A DNA stretch of 64,000 bases from JAFECT01 sp964432415 (GTDB lineage: Bacteria > Pseudomonadota > Alphaproteobacteria > Caulobacterales > Caulobacteraceae): positions 1-64,000 of the forward strand of contig CAYSNW010000011.1 in NCBI GenBank assembly GCA_964432415.1, in the 5' to 3' direction. Shown here piece by piece: positions 1 through 8,584 of the stretch. Under the pieces are notes generated by a model. That model worked only from the letters and a program-made list of their open reading frames with translations, was not told the DNA's origin and did not search any database. Made by a program: the position numbers and the translations under genes. How positions within the stretch are numbered: position 1 is the stretch's first letter; each line of letters begins with the position of its first letter.

Positions 1-247
1 GAGCAGCGGCGGCGGGCGCAGCCGGGGCGGCGGCGGGCGCAGGGGCATGGTGGACCGGAGCGGCGGCGGCCGGGGCGTAGTGCACGGCATGGGCCTGGGG
101 CGCGGCGGTCAGTTCGCGCGCGACCCGGATCTTCAGATCCCCCTGTTCGACCTCGATCTCGGTGAGTTCGGTGTCGCGCAGAATATCGGCGAGCTTGCGC
201 ACCAGGCGGGCGTCGATCGGATCGCCGGAGGGTTTGCCGTTGGACAT
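1..247 (-). CDS. accB: Biotin carboxyl carrier protein of acetyl-CoA carboxylase (N-terminal part)
   Basis: Only the first 82 codons lie in the window; the gene runs off the left edge. Read from an ATG at 245-247, the protein begins MSNGKPSGDPIDARLVRKLA and continues with an ILRDTELTEIEVE segment followed by LKIRVARE. This is the usual AccB N-terminus, which leads into a long Ala/Pro linker. The biotinyl domain would lie outside the window. AccB carries biotin between the carboxylase and carboxyltransferase halves of acetyl-CoA carboxylase in fatty acid synthesis. It sits 13 bp downstream of aroQ on the same strand, the common aroQ-accB-accC arrangement of Proteobacteria, so the genes are probably cotranscribed. 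Confidence 0.85.
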   Translation of the reverse strand, partial: MSNGKPSGDPIDARLVRKLADILRDTELTEIEVEQGDLKIRVARELTAAPQAHAVHYAPAAAAPVHHAPAPAAAPAAPAAAA

Positions 248-260
248 GGACTTTACCTTT

Positions 261-713
261 TCAGGCCTTGGGCGCCGCGCCGGTCAGGCGCAACGCCGCT
301 TCGACGGCCAGTTCGTAGCTTAAGGGACCGAACCCCTGGATAACGCCCGTGGCCGCCAGGGAGACGAAGGTCTCGCGGCGAAATTCCTCGCGGGCTGCGG
401 GATTGGACAGATGGCACTCGACGATGGGGATGGACAGGGTCTTCAGGGCGTCCAATAGGGCCACGGAGGTGTGGCCATAGCCGGCAGGATTGATGACCAG
501 GCAGGAGGCTTCTTCACGCGCCTCCTGGACCCAGTCGATCAATTCGCCCTCCTGGTTGGACTGCCGGAACACGCAGGCGGAACCGAGGGCGCGAGCCTTC
601 GCCTCGCACTGCTCCCGGACCTGGTCGAGGGTGACCTTGCCGTAGATTTCCGGCTCTCTCTGCCCCAACAGGTTGAGGTTCGGGCCGTTCAGCACATAGA
701 TCGGTTTGGACAT
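261..713 (-). CDS. aroQ: Type II 3-dehydroquinate dehydratase
   Basis: The product of 150 residues is full length for the small dodecameric type II dehydroquinase. It dehydrates 3-dehydroquinate to 3-dehydroshikimate in the shikimate pathway in the cytoplasm. Family motifs visible are LNGPNLNLLGQREPEIYG, with the catalytic Tyr in IYG, then INPAGYGHTSVAL, and ECHLSNP with the catalytic His. The ATG at 711-713 gives the expected MSKPIYVLNGPN start. The gene is divergent from thiS with 90 bp between them and is followed by accB, probably as one operon. Confidence 0.96.
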   Translation of the reverse strand: MSKPIYVLNGPNLNLLGQREPEIYGKVTLDQVREQCEAKARALGSACVFRQSNQEGELIDWVQEAREEASCLVINPAGYGHTSVALLDALKTLSIPIVECHLSNPAAREEFRRETFVSLAATGVIQGFGPLSYELAVEAALRLTGAAPKA

Positions 714-803
714 CCGGGCCCGTCGTCGAATCCGGCGTCTTGTATCGTCGCGCGTCCGGCGTCACAAGCTCCGCACCGGTGAGGGTTCATCCGGGCGAGG
801 ACC

Positions 804-1001
804 ATGCAGCTCACGATCAATGGCGAGGACCGCGTCGTTCAGGCCACCGACCTTTCGGGTCTGATCGCCGAACTGGGTCTGGACGCGCGCAAGGTGGCGG
901 TCGAGCGCAACCTGGCGATCGTGCCCCGCTCGCTGCATCCGGTCACCCCGATCGCCGACGGCGACCGGATCGAACTCGTGCAATTCGTGGGAGGCGGCTG
1001 A
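804..1001 (+). CDS. thiS: Sulfur carrier protein ThiS
   Basis: This is a 65-residue ubiquitin-fold protein that ends in Gly-Gly (QFVGGG), the terminus that is adenylated and thiocarboxylated to carry sulfur for the thiazole ring of thiamine. The length and the VNLAIVPRS-like central segment fit ThiS. Its TGA overlaps the ATG of thiG by one base (TGATG at 999-1003), so the two are translationally coupled. The 90-bp leader shows no TPP-riboswitch core that I can recognise. ThiF and ThiH/ThiO partners are not in this window. Confidence 0.93.
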   Translation: MQLTINGEDRVVQATDLSGLIAELGLDARKVAVERNLAIVPRSLHPVTPIADGDRIELVQFVGGG

Positions 1002-1792
1002 TGGACGGCGCTGCAGTCAAGACCGAGGACACCTGGACGGTCGCGGGCCGCACCTTCCGTTCGCGCCTGATCGTGGGCACCGGCAAGTACAAGGACTACG
1101 CCACCAACGCCGCCGCTGCCGAGGCCGCCGGCGCCGAGATCGTGACGGTGGCGGTGCGCCGCGTGAACCTGACCGATCCGAACCAGCCGATGCTGGTGGA
1201 CTACCTCAAGCCCGACCGCTTCACCTACCTTCCCAACACCGCCGGCTGCTTCACCGGCGAGGATGCGGTGCGCACGCTCCGGCTGGCGCGCGAGGCGGGC
1301 GGCTGGACCCTGGTCAAGCTCGAGGTGCTGTCCGATCCCAAGACCCTGTTCCCGGACATGGAGGAGACCCTGCGCTCGCTGAAGCTGCTGGTCTCCGAAG
1401 GGTTCGAGGTGATGGTCTACTGCACCGATGATCCGGTCTACGCGCGCAAGCTGGAGGATGCCGGCGCCGCGGCCATCATGCCGTTGGGCGCCCCGATCGG
1501 CTCCGGGCTCGGCATCCAGAACCGGGTCAACATCCGCCTGATCGTGGAGCAATCGAAGGTGCCGGTGCTGGTCGATGCGGGGGTGGGCACCGCTTCGGAC
1601 GCGGCCATCGGCATGGAGCTGGGCTGCGACGGCATCCTGATGAACACCGCCATAGCCGAGGCCAAGGATCCGATCCGCATGGCGCGGGCGATGAAGCACG
1701 CGGTTATCGCCGGGCGCGAGGCCTACCTGGCGGGACGCATGGCGAGAAAGCTCTACGCCGATCCGTCTTCGCCGCTCGCCGGACTGATCTAG
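1001..1792 (+). CDS. thiG: Thiazole synthase ThiG
   Basis: The protein of 263 residues matches the usual ThiG length. It condenses 1-deoxy-D-xylulose 5-phosphate, dehydroglycine and ThiS thiocarboxylate to the thiamine thiazole phosphate. Visible hallmarks are FRSRLIVGTGKY near the start, LPNTAGCFT, VKLEVLSDPKTLFPD with the Schiff-base lysine region, and the phosphate-binding MPLGAPIGSGLGI and DAGVGTASDAA loops of the TIM barrel. I start it at the ATG that overlaps the thiS stop; longer upstream readings are the thiS region in another frame. Its TAG stop shares a CTAG with the convergent S41 peptidase gene. Confidence 0.96.
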   Translation: MDGAAVKTEDTWTVAGRTFRSRLIVGTGKYKDYATNAAAAEAAGAEIVTVAVRRVNLTDPNQPMLVDYLKPDRFTYLPNTAGCFTGEDAVRTLRLAREAGGWTLVKLEVLSDPKTLFPDMEETLRSLKLLVSEGFEVMVYCTDDPVYARKLEDAGAAAIMPLGAPIGSGLGIQNRVNIRLIVEQSKVPVLVDAGVGTASDAAIGMELGCDGILMNTAIAEAKDPIRMARAMKHAVIAGREAYLAGRMARKLYADPSSPLAGLI

Positions 1793-4521
1793 GGCCGCGT
1801 CGCCACCTCGATCGCCTTTTCCAGCAACTCATCGCGACCCGCGGCGACGCCGGCGATGGTGCGCTCCACCGGCACGGTCGGCTTGATCCCCACGCCCATG
1901 TGGCGTGAGCGGTCGTGCTTGATCACGTTCATGCCGGTGAAACTCACCGCGTAGCCGCCAGGCAGGAAAACGGTGTTGATGTTGCCATTGGTGCCGGCGG
2001 TGGTGTGACCGACGATCTCGCCGAGGTGTTCCGCCTCGACCACGCCCATGATCGACTCCGAGAAGCTCACTGCCCTCTCGTCGGTGATGAAGACGATCCG
2101 CCCCTGCAGCCTGGGTCCTTTGGGGGCGATGAACCACCGCGAGACCTTCCAACGGTCGACTGTGTGGTCGGGCCGCGTCGTGACCGCAACCTTCCAATAG
2201 GCCGAGCTGATGGGATGGTCGGCAAGATGAGACAGCAACGCGAGGCCGTGTGGGTAGCCGCGAAGGTCGAAAATCACGGCCTTGGCCTGCGCCAACTTGG
2301 CCAGCGCGCCCTCGAAATCCGCATCGTTGATCCGGTTGATATCGACGTACATCACGCCTGGCTTCAACTGCGCAATCTTGTCCGGCCGGCGCTCTCCCGA
2401 GTACAGATCTGGCTCCTCGGCCCGAACAGCGACGTCCCCGCTGCTGCCATCGGGTCGTCTGATCGTCAGCGGGACCACCTCTCCGAGCGAAAAGAAGTTG
2501 AATTCCTCCAGGGACCGATTTCGGCGAGCGGCAGCGCTTGACGCGGCCTGCAGCCCGTCGAGCTCGACGAGGCGCGCTTCAGCGGACTGACCCTTGACGG
2601 CGGTGATGATGTCGCCGGCCTTCACCGGAAGGGCGGGATCGTGAACCTCGGTGATCACGAGGCGATTTTCGATCCAGTCGAGCTCAAGCGGCAGTGCGCC
2701 CCACACCCGGCTTCCACCGGGATCGACGAAGGCATGCCCATCCGCGAGCGGCTGCAGCATGCGGCGCAGGACATCTCCGTAAGCCGTCCCATCCGGAGCC
2801 GTGGCCGCTTCCTGCAGGCCCTGCGGCAAGGCCGCCGGCCAGTCCGGTTTCGCGCCGTCAAAATAGGGCCAGAAATGCTCGATCGCATTCCAGGTGACGA
2901 CGATTCCCGCGAGCCGGGTCGTACGGTCGTCGCCAGACGGCGTGTAACCTTCCGGACGATCGAGCCTGGCCTGCGGGGCGCCATCGCCGGCAGGAAGGGT
3001 GTGGCCCTCTTCCAGGTAGAGGGCGGAAGGAAGACGCGCGACGAGCCCCCGGCCAAGATTTATCTCCAACGGCCTTTCGGGTCGGGGAAGGTCCGCGGCG
3101 GTGATCCGCGTGAAGCGCAAGCGCGCCGCATGCGCGCTCTTGAGACCCCTGATCAGACTCACGGCGCAGCCGCCGCCGCGGAGGTCCCAGTTGGCCGGCA
3201 CGTCCGAGCCGTCGAGGAACTCGAAGTCGCCGTTGGGGAGCGCGATCGGATGGCCGTCACTGTCTACGGCGGTGACGTCGTCGACATCGACGGAACCTTC
3301 GCCCGACGAAATGACCGCGAACTTGATCGCCCGAGTATCGGCAGGCGCCGCAACCCTGAGGGTCTGCTGCCGCCAGCCGCCGCCTTTGGCCTCCTCGTCG
3401 GCCAAGGGTTTCCACACATTGTCCTTGCCCAGTGCGGAGATCACAAACCGGGCGACGGCGCCGTCATTGGCGCGCGTCCACACCCTGGCGATCACGGTGC
3501 GGCCGCCCAGGCTTTCCGCCTCGGCGACGATGAACAATTCGCCACCGCCGGCCTTCTGAGGCTCGCCGGTCACTATTCGTCGGCTGTGGTACGGGCTTTG
3601 ACGCGCGAGATCGCGCAGTTGGACGCCCTCATGGCGCCAGGCGATGACCGGCCCTGTGCGCGGCGCGAGGGCCGCGGGCAGAGGCGGCGCATGGCCCTCC
3701 CTGTAGATCTGAAGGGTTGGCGCGACCGGGCCGAACACGCGCTGAAGCGACAGGGCAAGGTCGTCCGGCGTGGAGGCGGACTCAACCGTGTCGACGCCAG
3801 CGAGGGCGATCTGGTTCCAGTCCGCCTTCGCGGCCTGGTCGCTGGGGTGAAACCAGCGGACATAGCCGTAGAGTTTCGAAAAGGCTTCGAGATTGGCCTG
3901 CCCCCGGGTGTCCAGCGCGCGGGCCGGCTGCGCCCCGGGCCCGGAGGCGTCTCCAAGAATTTCGATGCGTGCGTCATCGATCCAGGCAACACCGTCGAGT
4001 TCGAGAATGAGCCCGAACGTGATGGCGTCGGTGTCGGCGTCGACGGGCGCGATGATCTCCAGCCGTCGCCATTCCAGCCCCGAATAGGGACGATCCGCCA
4101 TGGTGTCGATGAAACCCCGGCGCCCGGCCGGCCGGTCGACGCGAAACCACAGGCCGGCCTGGGTGGGCGCGCCGCGGGTCCGCACCCACGCGGAAAAGCG
4201 GACTCGCTTGCCGCGATACTCTGCCGGATCGATCTTCTGGGCGAGGATGGCGTAACGGGAGCGCGCGCCGGGGCGGTTTTCGAGCCTGAGGCTGGCGGCG
4301 CCGGAATGCAGCGTCTCCGAATCCCTGATCGCTGCTGAACCTTCGCCGCTGTACAGGCGCCACCCGTCCTTATCTCCGGTGACGGGGCCATTTTCGAATC
4401 CGGGGTCCACAATCTGCCGCGAGGACGAGCGCGGCCCTTCGGCCGTTTGCGCCGGCGCTGCCGCCAGCAGGGCAAAAAGGGCCAGCAGGAGCGCGCCGAG
4501 ACGCGTCGACAGGACAGGCAT
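1789..4521 (-). CDS. Secreted S41-family (C-terminal processing type) peptidase with N-terminal jelly-roll-like domains
   Basis: The product is 910 residues. A signal peptide (MPVLSTRLGALLLALFALLA to about residue 27) leads into two or three beta-rich modules of carbohydrate-binding type. The first has GFENGP near its start and ends AWIDDARIEI; another ends VDVDDVTAVDSDG; a third piece begins NGDFEF. A PDZ-like stretch (VKAGDIITAVKGQ) precedes the S41 core from about residue 715, with YVDINRINDADF, VIFDLRGYP and the nucleophile region AVSFSES near residue 820, followed by GHTTAGTNGN. It is probably a periplasmic or surface serine peptidase of unknown substrate. The start is the ATG just before the signal peptide. 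It is divergent from the secreted TPR gene at 4732. Confidence 0.82.
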   Translation of the reverse strand: MPVLSTRLGALLLALFALLAAAPAQTAEGPRSSSRQIVDPGFENGPVTGDKDGWRLYSGEGSAAIRDSETLHSGAASLRLENRPGARSRYAILAQKIDPAEYRGKRVRFSAWVRTRGAPTQAGLWFRVDRPAGRRGFIDTMADRPYSGLEWRRLEIIAPVDADTDAITFGLILELDGVAWIDDARIEILGDASGPGAQPARALDTRGQANLEAFSKLYGYVRWFHPSDQAAKADWNQIALAGVDTVESASTPDDLALSLQRVFGPVAPTLQIYREGHAPPLPAALAPRTGPVIAWRHEGVQLRDLARQSPYHSRRIVTGEPQKAGGGELFIVAEAESLGGRTVIARVWTRANDGAVARFVISALGKDNVWKPLADEEAKGGGWRQQTLRVAAPADTRAIKFAVISSGEGSVDVDDVTAVDSDGHPIALPNGDFEFLDGSDVPANWDLRGGGCAVSLIRGLKSAHAARLRFTRITAADLPRPERPLEINLGRGLVARLPSALYLEEGHTLPAGDGAPQARLDRPEGYTPSGDDRTTRLAGIVVTWNAIEHFWPYFDGAKPDWPAALPQGLQEAATAPDGTAYGDVLRRMLQPLADGHAFVDPGGSRVWGALPLELDWIENRLVITEVHDPALPVKAGDIITAVKGQSAEARLVELDGLQAASSAAARRNRSLEEFNFFSLGEVVPLTIRRPDGSSGDVAVRAEEPDLYSGERRPDKIAQLKPGVMYVDINRINDADFEGALAKLAQAKAVIFDLRGYPHGLALLSHLADHPISSAYWKVAVTTRPDHTVDRWKVSRWFIAPKGPRLQGRIVFITDERAVSFSESIMGVVEAEHLGEIVGHTTAGTNGNINTVFLPGGYAVSFTGMNVIKHDRSRHMGVGIKPTVPVERTIAGVAAGRDELLEKAIEVATRP

Positions 4522-4731
4522 GAATGAATTCCCCACTCTCTGCGTCTCAGAAGCCGCGAAGTTCAGGCGAAATTGCGACACTAAGACACAGATTCGATGG
4601 AATAAATCGGAATTGGTGGAGTGCTGGCCAACCGGAGACTTCCGCAGGCGGGCCCGCTTGCTGAAGCCTTCCGACTCGACACGACGGACGCAGGCGCCAT
4701 TCTGAGCTGACGTGATCGGCGGGGGACGACA

Positions 4732-6390
4732 ATGCGCAGATTGCTGCTGGGGCTCTTGCTGTCGGCTGCGCCCGTCATGGTGTCCGCCGAACAGGACCAG
4801 CCGGCGGGGACGCCCGCGCCTATCTGCGGCAGCGGATCTCACGCCGGACCGGCCGGCGCCGCGCCGACCAAGATCCTGACCGGCTTCGGCACTGGCGGTT
4901 TCAAGATCACGACATCGAGCCCCGAGGCCCAGGCCTGGTTCGACTACGGCATGGCGCTGGCCCACGCCTTCAACCACGAGCAGGCCACCGCCGCCTTCAA
5001 GGAGGCCCAGAGGCGCGACCCGACCTGCGCCATGTGCGTCTGGGGTGAGAGCTGGAGCCGGGGCCCGACGATCAATTTCGGCATCGATCCGGCAGCGATG
5101 AAGGCCGCCGTGGACCTGGCCGACAAGGCCGCGGTGCTGGGCAAGGACGGGACCGAGCGGGAGAAGAAGCTGATCGCCGCCCTGCAGCTGCGTTACCGCA
5201 ACACCGACGGCAAGTCCGGCACGGGCGACCTGGCCTTCGCCAAGGCCATGGACAGCGTGGCGCAGGCCTATCCGAAGGACAGCGAGATCGCCATCATCGC
5301 CGCCGACGCCTGGCTGATCCGCAGTTCGCTGTGGAACGACAAGTCGGGCGAGGAGCGCTCCATCGCGCTGCTGGAAGGCGTGCTCAAGGAACGGCCCAAC
5401 GACACCGGCGCCATCCATTTCTACATCCACGCCACCGAGATGCATGGCGTGGGCGGCAAGGCGGAGGCCTACGCCGATCACCTGGGGGCGCTGGCGCCCT
5501 TCGCCGGCCACCTGGTCCACATGCCGGCCCACACCTTCTTCCTGGTGGGCCGCTACGAGGACGCAGCCATCGCCAATGTGAAGGCCTCGGAGATCGACCT
5601 CGCCTACGCCAAGGCGACCGGGGCCAAGACCGACGGCTGGCGGCGCTCCTATCATGGCCACAACGTCCACTTCGGCATCGGCGGGGCCATGATGGCGGGC
5701 GATGCGAAGTCGGCCCTGCTGCTGGCCGAGCAGTTCGCCCACGCTCAGGCGGACCTGAAGCCCAACGAAGGCTATCTGCAGGTCTCGAGTTCATCGATCT
5801 ATTACGCCTGGGGCCGCTACGAGGACCCGGCCAAGGTGCTGGCGCGGCCACAACCGAAGGAGCCCTACGCCCAGGCCGCCTGGCGCTACGCCCGGGGCGA
5901 GGCCCTGGCCCGGCTGGGGCAGGCGGAAAAGGTCCGGGCCGAGGCGCGCGCCATCCGCACCGACTGGCTGGCCTACAAGAGCCTGGGCGGCATGGCCCAG
6001 CAGGCCTCCGACCTGGCCGAGATCATGCGCGGTGTGCTGATGGGCCGGGCCGACATGCTCGAGGGCCGCTGGCAGGCGGCCGAGATCGCGTTCCGCAAGG
6101 CCGCGGACCTGCAGGACAAGAAGTTCGGCGACAGCGCCGATCCGCCGATGTGGTGGTATCCCGTCCGACGCAGCCAGGCCGCCGCCCTGGCCTTCCAGGG
6201 CAGGAACGACGTGGCGTTGAAGGTGGTGGAGGCCTCGCTCAAGCGCTGGCCGGGCGACCCGCTGGCGCTCGCGATCCGCTCGCGGGTTCAGGAGAAGCTC
6301 GGCCACAAGGCCGACGCGGAGAGCGACCTGGCTTCAGCCCGCAAGGGGTGGGTCGGAGACCTGCACGCCGCGGATCTGCGCGGCGCTTAG
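4732..6390 (+). CDS. Secreted tetratricopeptide-repeat protein
   Basis: The protein has 552 residues with a cleavable signal peptide (MRRLLLGLLLSAAPVMVSAE). The mature part is helical with TPR-like pairs, for example AWFDYGMALAHAFNHEQATAAFKEA near residue 70 and several degenerate repeats to the C-terminus. A His-rich central segment, IHFYIHATEMHG followed by HLVHMPAHTFF, recurs in this family and could bind metal, though that is inference. No enzymatic domain is recognised. Its TAG stop overlaps the stop of the convergent DsbA-like gene in a shared TTAG. Function is unknown; a periplasmic scaffold is the conservative reading. Confidence 0.75.
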   Translation: MRRLLLGLLLSAAPVMVSAEQDQPAGTPAPICGSGSHAGPAGAAPTKILTGFGTGGFKITTSSPEAQAWFDYGMALAHAFNHEQATAAFKEAQRRDPTCAMCVWGESWSRGPTINFGIDPAAMKAAVDLADKAAVLGKDGTEREKKLIAALQLRYRNTDGKSGTGDLAFAKAMDSVAQAYPKDSEIAIIAADAWLIRSSLWNDKSGEERSIALLEGVLKERPNDTGAIHFYIHATEMHGVGGKAEAYADHLGALAPFAGHLVHMPAHTFFLVGRYEDAAIANVKASEIDLAYAKATGAKTDGWRRSYHGHNVHFGIGGAMMAGDAKSALLLAEQFAHAQADLKPNEGYLQVSSSSIYYAWGRYEDPAKVLARPQPKEPYAQAAWRYARGEALARLGQAEKVRAEARAIRTDWLAYKSLGGMAQQASDLAEIMRGVLMGRADMLEGRWQAAEIAFRKAADLQDKKFGDSADPPMWWYPVRRSQAAALAFQGRNDVALKVVEASLKRWPGDPLALAIRSRVQEKLGHKADAESDLASARKGWVGDLHAADLRGA

Positions 6391-7106
6391 TTCTTCCGGC
6401 CCTTGAGGATCAGTTCCTCGACCTTCTGCATGTTGGCGCCGTTGACCGCGGTGTCGCCGATGATGAAGGCGGGGGTGCCGTCGACGCCGAGTTCGGCCGC
6501 CAACGTCTGTACGTCGACGACCTGGGCGGCCAGGGCGGGGGTGGCCATCAACTGATCTTCCATCGCCTTGGGGATGCCGGCCTTGGCCATGACCTGGTCG
6601 ATAACGCCCTGGTCGACTTCCGGCGAGGCCATCAGGCCCTGGTAGACCGGCAGGTAATGGCCGGCCTTGAAGGCGGCCAGACCCGCGCGCGAAGCCAGCT
6701 GCGAGGGCGGCCCGAAGATCGGGAACTCCTTGAAGACCCAGCGGACGTCCGGGTACTTCTTGATCAGGTCGAGCACCGCCGGCGCCGCCTCGCTCTTGCA
6801 GTGCGGGCAGCGGTAATCGAAGAACTGCACCACCACGACCTTGGCGTCGGCCGGCCCGATCGAAGGGTCGCGCGGGTCGTTGAAGATCTGTGAGCTGTAC
6901 TTCTTGATCAGCGGCTTCATGTGCTCGATGGCGAGCTTCTGCTGCTTGTCGTAGTAGGCCTGCTGCATCTCCATCAGCACTTCGGGATGGTCGAGCAGAT
7001 AGGCCTTTACGTGACGGCCGAAGCTGTCGTCGTAGCCCTTGGGGTCGGTGCAGCCGGAGGCGGCGGCGAGAGTCAGAACGGCGCCGAGCGCGAGCAGCTT
7101 TCGCAT
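6387..7106 (-). CDS. DsbA-family thiol oxidoreductase lipoprotein
   Basis: The product has 239 residues. It opens with a lipoprotein signal (MRKLLALGAVLTLAAASGC, lipobox Cys 19), then a helical linker, then a thioredoxin-fold DsbA domain with the redox motif CPHC (in YRCPHCKS) near residue 100 and a cis-Pro loop in GTPAFIIGD. This is the layout of the DsbA/ScsC-like proteins with an N-terminal helical region, common in alphaproteobacteria. It would catalyse disulfide formation or isomerisation in the periplasm from a membrane anchor. It lies 17 bp downstream of the M48 peptidase gene, so the two probably form an envelope-folding operon. Confidence 0.88.
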   Translation of the reverse strand: MRKLLALGAVLTLAAASGCTDPKGYDDSFGRHVKAYLLDHPEVLMEMQQAYYDKQQKLAIEHMKPLIKKYSSQIFNDPRDPSIGPADAKVVVVQFFDYRCPHCKSEAAPAVLDLIKKYPDVRWVFKEFPIFGPPSQLASRAGLAAFKAGHYLPVYQGLMASPEVDQGVIDQVMAKAGIPKAMEDQLMATPALAAQVVDVQTLAAELGVDGTPAFIIGDTAVNGANMQKVEELILKGRKN

Positions 7107-7123
7107 TGAAGTCCTTGTCGGGG

Positions 7124-8512
7124 TCAGTTGGCGCCGGCGCCGCCGTCGCGGCGGGCCAGTTCCTTCAGGTCGTTGGGCGACGGCTGGGCGACCAGCACGA
7201 TGTCGGTGGCGCGGCGCCAATCGGGCGTGTTCTTGGGCAGGAGCTCGCGGGCGCGCATGGCGAAGGCCTTGGCGTCGCCGAGGTCGCCCAGGGCATAGTG
7301 GTACTCGGCCGTGGCCAGGCGGGCCTGTCCGGGCATCTGCTTGGCGTCGTAGGCCTGGGCGAGCAGGCGCCAGGCCTCGGCGTTGTCGCGTTCGACGGCC
7401 AGCGCCCGGCCGAGCTCGGCGACCGCCTGGTCGTTCTTCTCGGGCTTCTCCTGGGCGATCAGGGCCTGGGCCAGGTTGATGCGCAGCAGCGGCGCATTGG
7501 GCTTCAGCTCCACCGACTTGCGGTGCGCGGCTTCCGCCTCGGCCAGGTGGCTGGATTCGAACAGGACCTGGCCCTTGAGCTCCCAGAGATAGGGGTTGGT
7601 CGGGAACTCGATCAGCAGGGCGTCGATGCGGGCGACCGACTTGTCGTATTCCTTGGCCTGGTAATAGGCGATGGCGCGGGCGTAGCGGGCGACGAAACTC
7701 TTGTCCGTCTCCTTGTACTTGATGAAGGTCGCCTGCGGCGGGTCCATGAAGGCGTCGAGCTTGGCCTTCATCACCTCGTGGGCGGCGATCAGGTCGGGGT
7801 CGTCCACGGCGTTGTAGTGGTCGGCCTTTTCGACGCGCTGACGCAGGGCCTCGATCCGCTCGGACGACAGCGGGTGGGACTGGAAATACTTGTAGCGGCG
7901 CGCTTCGGAGAAGACTTCCTCGTAGCGCAGGTTGTCGAAGAACTCGACGAGACCCTTGCCCGACTGGCCCGCGCGCTCCAGGGCGCCGGCGGCGGCCTGG
8001 TCGGCGGCGGCTTCCTGGCCGCGGGAATATTTCAGCACGCCCAGCATGCCCATGGAGCCGGATGATCCGATCAGGGCGGCGGCGGCGTCGGGCGCGCCCA
8101 TGGCCGCAGCCAGTACGCCCAGGCCCATGGTCAGCAGGAAGGGCTTCATGCCCGCGCGTTGCATGTCGCCGGAACGGGCGACGTGGCCGCCGGAGACGTG
8201 GCCGGCTTCGTGAGCGACCACCCCGATGAGCTGGTTGGGGTTCTGGGTCTCTTCGATCAGGCCGGTGTTGAGGAAGATGTTGGTGCCGCCGGGCGTGAAG
8301 GCGTTCAGATCCTTGTCCGCCACCAGGTAGAAGCGCACGTCCTCGGGGCGCAGGCCCGAGGCCGCCAGAACCGGCGTCGTTTCCTTTTTTATGATCTCTT
8401 CGATCTCGGTGTCGCGGATCAGGCCCTGGGCGTTCGCCGCGCCGGCGAACAGGGTTGCAGCCGCGGCAAGCAGGCTCGCCGCAAAGACCGTCGCGCGTCT
8501 CGAGAAGCTCAT
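7124..8512 (-). CDS. M48-family metallopeptidase with TPR tail (BepA-like)
   Basis: The protein of 462 residues has a signal peptide (to about residue 28), an M48 zinc peptidase domain with HEAGH at residues 101-105 and a downstream glutamate ligand candidate in GQEAAADQ, and a C-terminal TPR region from about residue 270. This domain order is that of BepA (YfgC), a periplasmic chaperone/protease that supervises assembly of outer-membrane proteins such as LptD. Its neighbour is a DsbA-like protein, consistent with a joint role in disulfide-dependent outer-membrane protein folding. That joint role is inference from context. Confidence 0.9.
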   Translation of the reverse strand: MSFSRRATVFAASLLAAAATLFAGAANAQGLIRDTEIEEIIKKETTPVLAASGLRPEDVRFYLVADKDLNAFTPGGTNIFLNTGLIEETQNPNQLIGVVAHEAGHVSGGHVARSGDMQRAGMKPFLLTMGLGVLAAAMGAPDAAAALIGSSGSMGMLGVLKYSRGQEAAADQAAAGALERAGQSGKGLVEFFDNLRYEEVFSEARRYKYFQSHPLSSERIEALRQRVEKADHYNAVDDPDLIAAHEVMKAKLDAFMDPPQATFIKYKETDKSFVARYARAIAYYQAKEYDKSVARIDALLIEFPTNPYLWELKGQVLFESSHLAEAEAAHRKSVELKPNAPLLRINLAQALIAQEKPEKNDQAVAELGRALAVERDNAEAWRLLAQAYDAKQMPGQARLATAEYHYALGDLGDAKAFAMRARELLPKNTPDWRRATDIVLVAQPSPNDLKELARRDGGAGAN

Positions 8513-8584
8513 TCGCGCCGACTCCCAAAAACTACCGACCGGGACGGGTCTTGAACCCGCCCCATGTCGAAATTTAGCCCGTCC

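Noticed and set aside
714..803. Possible TPP riboswitch before thiS
   Set aside because: The 90-bp leader is too short and lacks the conserved CTGAGA and ACCTGA-like cores of the thi-box.
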